In this document: piece after piece, positions 1 to 5,900 of the stretch
Layout of the letters: the number at the start of each line of letters is the position of its first letter
Numbering within the stretch: position 1 is the stretch's first letter
NCBI GenBank assembly: GCA_004555245.1
Contig: SFIS01000053.1
Location: forward strand, 1-21,502
Length of the DNA: 21,502 nt
Direction: 5' to 3'
Source of the DNA: Bacteroidales bacterium
GTDB taxonomy: Bacteria; Bacteroidota; Bacteroidia; Bacteroidales; Bacteroidaceae
The notes under the pieces: model-generated
Seen by the model: the letters and a program-made list of their open reading frames with translations, nothing else
The model's database searches: none
What the model was told of the DNA's origin: nothing
Program-made: the position numbers and the translations under genes

Positions 1-232
1 GTTTGGTTGTAACCAACTGGGTAAATTCACTTTCAGAAATCGGACCCACTTGCCGACCGTTAATGGCTACATAAAATGTTACAGGCTGTACTGCTGGCAT
101 GGATTGGATGCAACCAGGGACATACATTTGCCTCATGGTTTGGTTCATCATGCCTACCATTTGCTGTGCCATTGCCATGCCCATGCCGAATTCTACGAGT
201 CGGTCAATGGAGTAGAAGCTTTCGTTGTCCAT
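1..232 (-). CDS. Met-rich GYF_2-domain protein, C-terminus cut by window edge
   Basis: The 77 visible residues run from ATG at 230-232 to the window start, so the C-terminus is missing. Residues about 16-36 are Met-rich (FGMGMAMAQQMVGMMNQ). From about residue 52 the sequence VTFYVAINGRQVGPISESEF matches the start of a GYF_2 domain (hydrophobic strand, NG-x-x-x-GP turn, then a helix). The ATG lies one base downstream of the stop codon of the preceding gene (234-236), so the two are probably translationally coupled. The SPFH protein two genes upstream ends in the same Met-rich linker plus GYF_2 arrangement, so this looks like a stand-alone version of that tail. GYF-type modules usually bind proline-rich peptides. 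That role, and a partnership with the SPFH protein, are inferred. Confidence 0.7.
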   Translation of the reverse strand, partial: MDNESFYSIDRLVEFGMGMAMAQQMVGMMNQTMRQMYVPGCIQSMPAVQPVTFYVAINGRQVGPISESEFTQLVTTK

Positions 233-233
233 T

Positions 234-512
234 TTATCCTGCGAACATTGTATAAGCCCACCAAGCTGCATCACCCAGGGCTGCCCATGCTAACCATCTG
301 ATATATGCATTACGACGGAAGAATGGAATGATAAATACGAGAAGTGCAAAAACGACTGACAGTCCAATTCCAAAAAGTGCCGGGCCCTCGTTACCCGTAA
401 ATACACCTCCTAAAACTAGTGCGAATGACGCTAATGCTACTACGATTGCCAATAGGTAGAAGATAAACTCGAAAAACCAACCTGCTTTTCTCTTTTCTTT
501 TTGTTCTTTCAT
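234..512 (-). CDS. small integral membrane protein, function unknown
   Basis: A 92-residue protein that begins with a charged stretch (MKEQKEKRK) and continues with hydrophobic segments at about 13-37 and 43-65. A weaker Trp-rich segment follows at about 70-90. Two firm membrane helices, possibly three, with the Lys-rich N-terminus predicted to stay in the cytoplasm. It sits 74 bases after the SPFH gene stop and one base before the next gene start, all on the minus strand, which supports one transcript. I do not recognise a family. The context suggests a membrane partner for the SPFH and GYF_2 proteins, but no residue proves it. Confidence 0.65.
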   Translation of the reverse strand: MKEQKEKRKAGWFFEFIFYLLAIVVALASFALVLGGVFTGNEGPALFGIGLSVVFALLVFIIPFFRRNAYIRWLAWAALGDAAWWAYTMFAG

Positions 513-586
513 GATGAATTATTTTTTATTGTTACTATTTTGATAATAAAAGGTTTAGTTCAAACCGGTTACGAGCCTTCAAAGTG

Positions 587-1960
587 TTAAGGCATTGGAG
601 GTGTTGGCATTCCGCCAGAAACAGGAGGAGGTGCCGGTGCGGCAAAAAGAGATGCGAGTTCAGGCACATTTCCTGCAAGTTCCCATTGAGCCATACCTTG
701 CTTCCATACATATGTTTGGGGAGTTAATTGTCCCATCTGAACCATCTGCTGAAGTTGCTGCATATTGTAGGGACCTGTCTGCTGACCATTCACTGCAATC
801 ATATACTGAACAGTAGGCATTGGTGGTGGGGTATTCATGGCATTCTGCATCTGCTGACCCATATTGTTCATCATGCCTGCCATCTGACCACCCATAGCAC
901 CTCCCATCATCATTCCGGTCATCATTCCGGCAGGGTTCATTCCGCCACCACCTGCGTCCATATTCATCGAGCCCATTTGACCAAGATTTGAGGCGGCAGT
1001 TTGGAGAACATTTGTTTGCTGGTTGAGAGCATGTGCACCGAGGAAGTTTGTTTCAGTCTGGAGTTTCTGTGCACGCTGTGCTTCTTCACGTTGAATACGC
1101 ATGGTTTCTTCAAGGTTTGCAGCATTCATGGCTTGCATATCCTGCATATTCTTTATGTTGAGTTCGGCCTGAGCCTGCATTGTCTTGGCTGTAAGACCAC
1201 CTGTGAGGCCTTTAACCTCAGTATAAGCATCTGAATCTTTGTCTATTTCTATGGCATTTATATCTATATGCTTCATTCTGACGCCATATTCGTCAAGACG
1301 GTCTTTAAGCTTACCTTCGAGTACTTCACTTATCTCGTCTATTTTACGCTCCATTTGAACTACAGGCATGCCAAGGTCAGAAGGCACGTTTGTTACTATG
1401 CTCTTGATTTTTCTAACCATGGCATCCTTAATCTGCTTTTTGAAGGATTCAAGGTCAAAATCAATCAGACGGTTGAGCTTGATGAAATTCTTGTAATCTT
1501 CCAATGCGAAGGTAATGGCTCCTCTTACAGCTACAGGTACAGGGAAGTCCGGCAGACGAGGGTCTGCAACATCAAAATAAGGAATGGTGAATTTTATCTG
1601 ATTATTGCCTTGGAGATTGATAAAATAGATTTCAGCTTGAAATGGACTCTCTCCACCAAATGCTAAACCAACAATACTAGAGAGAATAGGGAAATTCGCT
1701 GTTTTAATAGTATCGTCATACGGACCAACGATAAAGTCCTGTAATGCACCATCTTTCTGCTTGTAAACAAAAACTGCAACTTCACCGTCTTTGACTCGAA
1801 GGCTACTACCATATCGAATGGAGTTTTCTCTACTCGTGGAATTCGCACCTTGACCTTCCGGACGCCATTTCCACACTAAATACTCAGGCTCATCACAGCG
1901 AATGACGTTCATCAATCCGCCGCTTTTGCCTTTTGCTGTGCCAAAACCAAATAAGCCCAT
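587..1960 (-). CDS. SPFH/Band-7 domain protein with C-terminal GYF_2 domain
   Basis: A 457-residue protein. Residues about 20-245 match the SPFH (stomatin/prohibitin/flotillin-like) domain of the group often annotated as virion core protein or YdjI-like: it starts MNVIRCDEPEYLVWKW and includes a PYFDVADPRLPDFPVPVAVRG segment. Residues 246-310 form a charged helical stretch rich in Glu, Gln and Ala, probably a coiled coil. Residues about 329-376 are a Met/Gly low-complexity linker. Residues about 385-440 form a GYF_2 domain (VNGQQTGPYNMQQL, WKQGMAQWELAG). The end is Pro-rich (APAPPPVSGGMPTPPMP), which could itself be a GYF ligand. No hydrophobic N-terminal anchor is seen, unlike classical flotillins. 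SPFH proteins oligomerise on membranes, and related bacterial proteins take part in envelope-stress responses. The exact role here is unknown. It is the first gene of the minus-strand operon, 68 bases after the terminator-like end of the structured RNA. Confidence 0.85.
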   Translation of the reverse strand: MGLFGFGTAKGKSGGLMNVIRCDEPEYLVWKWRPEGQGANSTSRENSIRYGSSLRVKDGEVAVFVYKQKDGALQDFIVGPYDDTIKTANFPILSSIVGLAFGGESPFQAEIYFINLQGNNQIKFTIPYFDVADPRLPDFPVPVAVRGAITFALEDYKNFIKLNRLIDFDLESFKKQIKDAMVRKIKSIVTNVPSDLGMPVVQMERKIDEISEVLEGKLKDRLDEYGVRMKHIDINAIEIDKDSDAYTEVKGLTGGLTAKTMQAQAELNIKNMQDMQAMNAANLEETMRIQREEAQRAQKLQTETNFLGAHALNQQTNVLQTAASNLGQMGSMNMDAGGGGMNPAGMMTGMMMGGAMGGQMAGMMNNMGQQMQNAMNTPPPMPTVQYMIAVNGQQTGPYNMQQLQQMVQMGQLTPQTYVWKQGMAQWELAGNVPELASLFAAPAPPPVSGGMPTPPMP

Positions 1961-1971
1961 AGTTTCTATTA

Positions 1972-1993
1972 AGCGCCTTAGAAACCCGATAAG
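1972..1993 (-). promoter_or_regulatory. leader hairpin before the SPFH gene
   Basis: On the minus strand the leader reads GCCTTA, nine bases, TAAGGC: a 6-bp perfect inverted repeat ending 12 bases before the SPFH start codon. No U-run follows. An imperfect -7-like string TAAATTGC (1994-2001, minus) lies just upstream. The gene may therefore have its own weak promoter, or may depend on read-through from the structured RNA upstream. Confidence 0.35.
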
Positions 1994-2027
1994 GCAATTT
2001 AGTTTAACTACTGTTACCTACTATAAC

Positions 2028-2358
2028 GCAAAAAACGTAGGCTTCCATCACTACTCGCCTGCCTCTTCGGTCCTAGGATAACCTGCTTGCTGACTTGTAG
2101 AATGTCTGCCTACGCTGGTATGTTGCACGTACCTCCGGAAAAAGTGTGCTTTGAGGATATATTATACCCTCACCTGCACACCCCGGGATACTTTTTAATT
2201 GCATACCCGTAGCATTCATTTCTGACATTGTCCTCAGCAAGCTGTTTGAATTTCCTAGGTTCAAGAGGCCTAAGGACAAAGCATCGATGACGCTTTTACA
2301 TTATGTAGTGTCCCCACCCAGCCGCACATCCTTTTCAGATGGCACAGCGTAGGCTCGA
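2028..2358 (-). ncRNA. structured RNA of unknown class (about 330 nt), or attenuator-like leader of the SPFH operon
   Basis: On the minus strand, transcription is expected to begin near 2356-2358, seven or so bases after a perfect -7 element, and to end at a U6 run (2030-2035). The stretch is rich in possible helices. A 10-bp helix pairs 2345-2354 with 2108-2117. A 7-bp helix pairs 2036-2042 with 2108-2114 and extends through CAT/ATG and CTAC/GTAG. Local stems include GTGTGC/GCACAC enclosing GAGG/CCTC, TTGTCCT/AGGACAA, CGGG/CCCG and CATC/GATG. I looked for hallmark sequences of RNase P, tmRNA, SRP RNA and 6S RNA and found none. The only open frame inside it (2073-2279) looks like chance. A Bacteroidales-specific family such as the Bacteroidales-1 motif is possible, but I cannot match it from memory. 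Confidence 0.55.
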
Positions 2359-2362
2359 CGCT

Positions 2363-2371
2363 GCAAATTTA
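2363..2371 (-). promoter_or_regulatory. Bacteroidetes -7 promoter element of the structured RNA
   Basis: On the minus strand the bases read TAAATTTGC, a perfect match to the Bacteroidetes housekeeping -7 consensus TAnnTTTG. A TTTG that could be the -33 element lies at 2394-2397, with a spacer of 22 bases, slightly longer than usual. The predicted start falls where the strong 5' helix of the RNA begins. Confidence 0.6.
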
Positions 2372-3072
2372 CATATTATTTTTCATATACAATCAAAATA
2401 TTCTTTAAATTTTGTACTCAAAGTGCCATTTTTTAGTGAAAAGTGCCAAAAATCACCCTCGAAATAGCATTTTTCTACCTATTTCTTTGCTAATTTGAAA
2501 TTTTAGCACTAAAGATTAGCGCTGTATCAACACTGGATTACACCAAATCTTTTTGCTCTTCTTTTGAATGCATTCCCAGTATTTGAAAGGTTCACTTACG
2601 GGGAAGCCATTCCATATTAATAATGTTTGAAAGCATTAGTTCCTTTGTGCCCAAAATCTACTGCATTAGCATTGAATCTGCAATCTAATCCTCACAAAAC
2701 GTGGTCTTAAAAAACATTAAAAGCGTTAAATATTCATCTTTTCAGCTATCTCTCAAATTTCCTATCGCCACTTTTCTACCTTTTACCAAGTGCTTACCTA
2801 ATTATCACACTTTGTAAAAACTATGGCTAATTATACTACAACTTTTCAAAATTCCAATATTAGAAAACAATGAAATTAAGGCAACAATATACTTTTTGGC
2901 ACATACAATTTGAAATGCTATCAGTGATGGCAGTATTCCAAATTATTTTGTGCCTAATTGTATATCATTGCCATTTTTTGTGACGTATTTGTGTTCTATT
3001 CCAGACGTTCTGGTTTAGGCTTTTCTTCACATGGTTGCATATCATGCAATCCTTATTTCAGCCTCGCTACGT
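2372..3072. other. AT-rich intergenic stretch, no gene seen
   Basis: About 700 bases with short frames and many stops on both strands. I see no protein-like frame, tRNA or promoter of good quality beyond the element that drives the structured RNA. It holds an imperfect inverted repeat (2899-2954), a CCAGA/TCTGG hairpin (3001-3013) and a TTGCAT/ATGCAA hairpin (3035-3049). The last two lie just downstream of kdsB and could affect its 3' end, although no U-run follows in that direction. Confidence 0.5.
2899..2954. repeat. imperfect inverted repeat
   Basis: The left arm GGCACATACAATTTG (2899-2913) pairs imperfectly with CCAAATTATTTTGTGCC (2938-2954). Inside, GCTATC and GATGGC can pair with one wobble. 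The element could fold into a long hairpin. It may be a small degenerate mobile-element remnant or simply a structured spacer. No target duplication or second copy was found. Confidence 0.35.
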
Positions 3073-3867
3073 CTAAGTACGAACTTTCTCTTCGAGGAAC
3101 CGTTCCGCCTTCTCGAGGTCTTCGGGCGTGTCGATGCCGATCGTCTCAGAAGTTGTTATGCCGACCTTTATTCTGTATCCGTTTTCGAGCCATCTCAGCT
3201 GTTCGAGGCTTTCAGCTTTCTCCAATGGCGACTGTGGCAGTGCAGTCACTTCGCCGAGCACGTGTCTGCGGTAGGCATACATGCCGATGTGTTTGATATA
3301 GGGGAAGGTCTCGGGCCACCGCGCTTCTTCTACGCCGCGGCAGAAGGGGATGACGGATCGTGAGAAATAGAGGGCGAAGCCCTGTTGCGAGACGGCAATC
3401 TTGGGCGAGTTGCTGTTCTGTATGTCGTGAAGCAGCGCGGTGTTGTCACTCTCTGCCCCTCCCGGTCTGCCGAAGCGTATGCCGAGCGTGGCAATCTCTG
3501 TCCTCTCGTCGTTGAAACAGTCGATGAGGGCTTTTATCTGGGCGGGTTGTATGAAAGGTTCGTCGCCCTGAATGTTGACGATGACATCGTATTCGGCGTG
3601 TGTCTTCTCTTGTATCTTGCGTACAGCCTCCTCGATGCGGTCTGTCCCGCTTTTATGGTCGGGAGAAGTCATCACGGCGTTGCCGCCGAACGATGTGACG
3701 GTGTCGTAGATGCGGCTGTCGTCAGTGGCGACATAGATGTCGCTTGTGAGCTGTCGCGCCTGCTCATATACTCTCTGTATGACGGGTTTCCCTCCCAGAA
3801 TGGCGAGAGGTTTGCCGGGGAAGCGTGTGGATGCGTACCTGGCGGGGATTACGATTAGGTATTTCAT
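3073..3867 (-). CDS. kdsB: 3-deoxy-manno-octulosonate cytidylyltransferase (CMP-KDO synthetase)
   Basis: A 264-residue cytoplasmic enzyme that joins CTP and KDO to give CMP-KDO, the activated sugar for the lipopolysaccharide inner core. The N-terminus shows the nucleotide-binding signature IPARYASTRFPGKPL (about 7-21). Other family motifs are YVATDD (about 45-50), SGTDRIEEA (about 73-81), NIQGDEPFI (about 98-106) and the C-terminal GIDTPEDLEKAE. The length is close to the usual 245-260. It is transcribed alone on the minus strand, divergent from the MORN gene. A perfect -7 element at 4000-4008 implies a leader of about 126 nt that contains a short octamer repeat. No KDO-8-phosphate synthase or other lipopolysaccharide gene is adjacent. 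Confidence 0.95.
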   Translation of the reverse strand: MKYLIVIPARYASTRFPGKPLAILGGKPVIQRVYEQARQLTSDIYVATDDSRIYDTVTSFGGNAVMTSPDHKSGTDRIEEAVRKIQEKTHAEYDVIVNIQGDEPFIQPAQIKALIDCFNDERTEIATLGIRFGRPGGAESDNTALLHDIQNSNSPKIAVSQQGFALYFSRSVIPFCRGVEEARWPETFPYIKHIGMYAYRRHVLGEVTALPQSPLEKAESLEQLRWLENGYRIKVGITTSETIGIDTPEDLEKAERFLEEKVRT

Positions 3868-3877
3868 ATTTCTTTTT

Positions 3878-3925
3878 AAGTTGACGAGTTGATGAGTTGA
3901 TTCTTGATAGTTTACAAGTTTGACG
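3878..3925 (-). repeat. degenerate octamer repeat in the kdsB leader
   Basis: Read in the kdsB direction, successive 8-base units include ATCAACTC, ATCAACTC and GTCAACTT, preceded by more degenerate units. The array ends about 10 bases before the kdsB ATG. The same octamer family (GTCAACTT) recurs in sense orientation before the sugar symporter at 11117-11156. Confidence 0.6.
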
Positions 3926-3999
3926 AAAAAATAACGTCCGCTTGTTTACTGACAGCATTTCACAGATATGCGAAACTGGAGTGAAGAACCTATTTTCCT

Positions 4000-4008
4000 G
4001 CAAATTTA
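4000..4008 (-). promoter_or_regulatory. Bacteroidetes -7 element for kdsB
   Basis: On the minus strand the bases read TAAATTTGC, identical to the -7 element of the structured RNA. A convincing -33 TTTG at the right distance is not visible. The start would lie near 3993. Confidence 0.5.
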
Positions 4009-4113
4009 CAAAAAAAATCGGGAACGGCTTGTCCTTTGCGCAGATAATATTCTTGAAAAGTGAAAAAAAACAAAATTATCTGTTGTTACGCTTCCTTTTT
4101 CTGAGAAAAGTCG

Positions 4114-4121
4114 TATCTTTG
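4114..4121 (+). promoter_or_regulatory. Bacteroidetes -7 element for the MORN-repeat gene
   Basis: TATCTTTG matches TAnnTTTG exactly. The transcription start would fall near 4127, which rules out a translation start at 4121 and supports the GTG at 4148. The -33 region is weak. Confidence 0.55.
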
Positions 4122-4147
4122 TGGAAATTAAACCTACGACATTTCTT

Positions 4148-5266
4148 GTGAAAACAATACTTATATACATTTTTCTGTTTATGGCTTCTGCCGTTGCATA
4201 CGGACAGAAGATAATGCTCGGTTCGTGTGTCCTGAAAGACGGCGGCATGTACAAGGGCGAGATGGTGGCTGGCAAGGCGCACGGCAAAGGCTCGGCGACG
4301 TACAAGAACGGCGACATGTACGAGGGTGAGTATGTCAAAGGCAAACGCCAGGGCTATGGCGTCTATACCTTCGTTGACGGCGAGAGATATGAAGGCGAGT
4401 GGTTTCAGGACCAGCAGCACGGCAAAGGCACCTACTATTTCATGAACAACAACAAATACGTCGGTCTGTGGTTTCGCGACTATCAGCAGGGACATGGCGT
4501 GATGTACTACTACAACGGCGACATGTACGACGGACAATGGTATATGGACAAGCGTCAGGGCAAGGGCAAGTATGTCTTCGCCTCCGGAGCCTTTTACGAT
4601 GGCGAATGGAAGAACGACATGAAGCACGGCAAAGGACACTATGACTGGGGCGACGGGTCGTATTATGACGGACAGTGGAGCCAGAACCAGCGCAGCGGCA
4701 AGGGTACCTACCGATATGCCGATGGTGATGTATATACCGGCTTCTGGTCTGACGACATTCAGAACGGCAGAGGCGTGTACAAGTATGCCAACCATGATGT
4801 CTATGAGGGCTCGTACGTTCAGGGGGAGAGGCATGGAGAAGGAATCTTCAGATTTGCCAACGGAGATGTATATACCGGACATTTCGCCAACGGCGAGAAG
4901 AACGGACATGGGGTGCTCGTATGGCGCAACGGTGATTCGTATGACGGATTCTGGAAAAACGACAAATATGAAGGCAGGGGCGTGCTGAAGAAGAAAGACG
5001 GCGACACCTTTGAAGGGACGTTCAAGAACGGAAAGATGAACGGCGAGATGATTATACATTTCAGCAACGGCACGAAATTCAAAGGAATGTACCGCAACGG
5101 CAAACCCGACGGAAAGGCCATAGAGCAGGACAAGGACGGCGTACGCTTCGAGGGCTCGTATCGCAACGGTGTCAGACACGGCGAGTATGTGATGAAGAAC
5201 AGGGACGGCCAGGTGACGGAAACCGGCGTCTATGTTGACGGATTCAAGGAGAAAACGAAGAAATAA
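4148..5266 (+). CDS. secreted MORN-repeat protein (14 repeats)
   Basis: A 372-residue protein if it starts at GTG 4148. That start yields a clean signal peptide, MKTILIYIFLFMASAVAYG, and lies after the predicted transcription start. The longer frame from GTG 4121 would begin inside the -7 element. After the signal peptide the protein is almost entirely MORN repeats: fourteen consecutive units of exactly 23 residues with the pattern G-D-x-Y-x-G-x-(W/F/Y)-x5-G-x-G, from about residue 28 to 350, plus a weak fifteenth. MORN repeats form an elongated beta-hairpin ladder and usually act in membrane or protein contacts. No catalytic domain is attached. It would be periplasmic or exported, and its partner is unknown. 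The next two genes follow on the same strand without an evident promoter. Confidence 0.85.
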   Translation: MKTILIYIFLFMASAVAYGQKIMLGSCVLKDGGMYKGEMVAGKAHGKGSATYKNGDMYEGEYVKGKRQGYGVYTFVDGERYEGEWFQDQQHGKGTYYFMNNNKYVGLWFRDYQQGHGVMYYYNGDMYDGQWYMDKRQGKGKYVFASGAFYDGEWKNDMKHGKGHYDWGDGSYYDGQWSQNQRSGKGTYRYADGDVYTGFWSDDIQNGRGVYKYANHDVYEGSYVQGERHGEGIFRFANGDVYTGHFANGEKNGHGVLVWRNGDSYDGFWKNDKYEGRGVLKKKDGDTFEGTFKNGKMNGEMIIHFSNGTKFKGMYRNGKPDGKAIEQDKDGVRFEGSYRNGVRHGEYVMKNRDGQVTETGVYVDGFKEKTKK

Positions 5267-5365
5267 CGCTTCTCCTTGTCTCGAACCCAGGAATTGGAGA
5301 ATAATCATAGATTCTTGATATCCCATTCGTTAGAAATCTAATAATTAACTTAAAATATATATGCT

Positions 5366-5815
5366 ATGATAATAGATAAGATTGAAAACCTGAAGAACTA
5401 TGTTGGCGTGAACCGCCACTTCAGCAAGGTGATAGAGTTTCTTGAGGCTAACGACCTCAACGCATTGGAAAACGGCAAGCATGAGATTGACGGCCCTGAC
5501 TGTTTCGTCAACATCATGGACACGAAGGGCAAGACAAAAGAGGAGGCTGTGATGGAGACACACAGACGTATGCTCGACATACAGATACCTCTCGACGCCG
5601 ACGAGACATATGGCTATACGCCGACAGCCGACCTGCCCGAGGCAGAGTACAACGAGGCGAAGGATGTGACGAAATATCCCGGAGTGCAGGGCGAGAGCTT
5701 CATAACATGCCATCCGGGAATGATGGCTGTCTTCTTGCCCGAAGACGGACATCAGCCCTGCATCGGAACGGCAGAGAATATCCACAAGGCTGTGATAAAG
5801 ATCGCAGTAGGATGA
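5366..5815 (+). CDS. YhcH/YjgK/YiaL family protein (DUF386, EbgC-like cupin)
   Basis: A 149-residue cytoplasmic protein with the family's central strand motif ETHRRMLDIQ (64-73), an acidic residue after it (E80) and the late motif FLPEDGHQPCI (123-133), which supply the presumed metal ligands (H66, H129). Families in this fold include the E. coli sialic acid anomerase NanQ (YhcH) and the EbgC accessory subunit, so sugar anomer handling is a reasonable guess. The length is typical (about 150). It lies between the MORN gene and glgB. The 99-base gap before it has a small TTAGA/TCTAA inverted repeat but no clear promoter. Substrate is not decided by the sequence. Confidence 0.85.
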   Translation: MIIDKIENLKNYVGVNRHFSKVIEFLEANDLNALENGKHEIDGPDCFVNIMDTKGKTKEEAVMETHRRMLDIQIPLDADETYGYTPTADLPEAEYNEAKDVTKYPGVQGESFITCHPGMMAVFLPEDGHQPCIGTAENIHKAVIKIAVG

Positions 5816-5900
5816 CGCGCAGCGGGAGGCATACAGAACTGACTTCCTGCATAAGAGAAACCTGACCTCGTAACAACCCTTATATACATTATTTATATAT

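Noticed and set aside
2073..2279. A 68-residue minus-strand frame inside the structured RNA.
   Set aside because: Composition is not protein-like, and it crosses the strongest predicted helices. The start has no supporting signal.
2028..2358. The structured RNA as RNase P, tmRNA, SRP RNA or 6S RNA.
   Set aside because: The diagnostic conserved strings (for example the RNase P GAGGAAAGTCCG box, tRNA-like ends of tmRNA, the SRP GGAAGGAAGCAG-type tip) are absent, and the length does not suit SRP or 6S RNA.
4076..5326. A 416-residue minus-strand open frame opposite the MORN gene.
   Set aside because: It is the antisense image of 69-base periodic MORN codons, and its hydrophobic composition reflects that. 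The plus strand encodes an unmistakable repeat protein with promoter and signal peptide.
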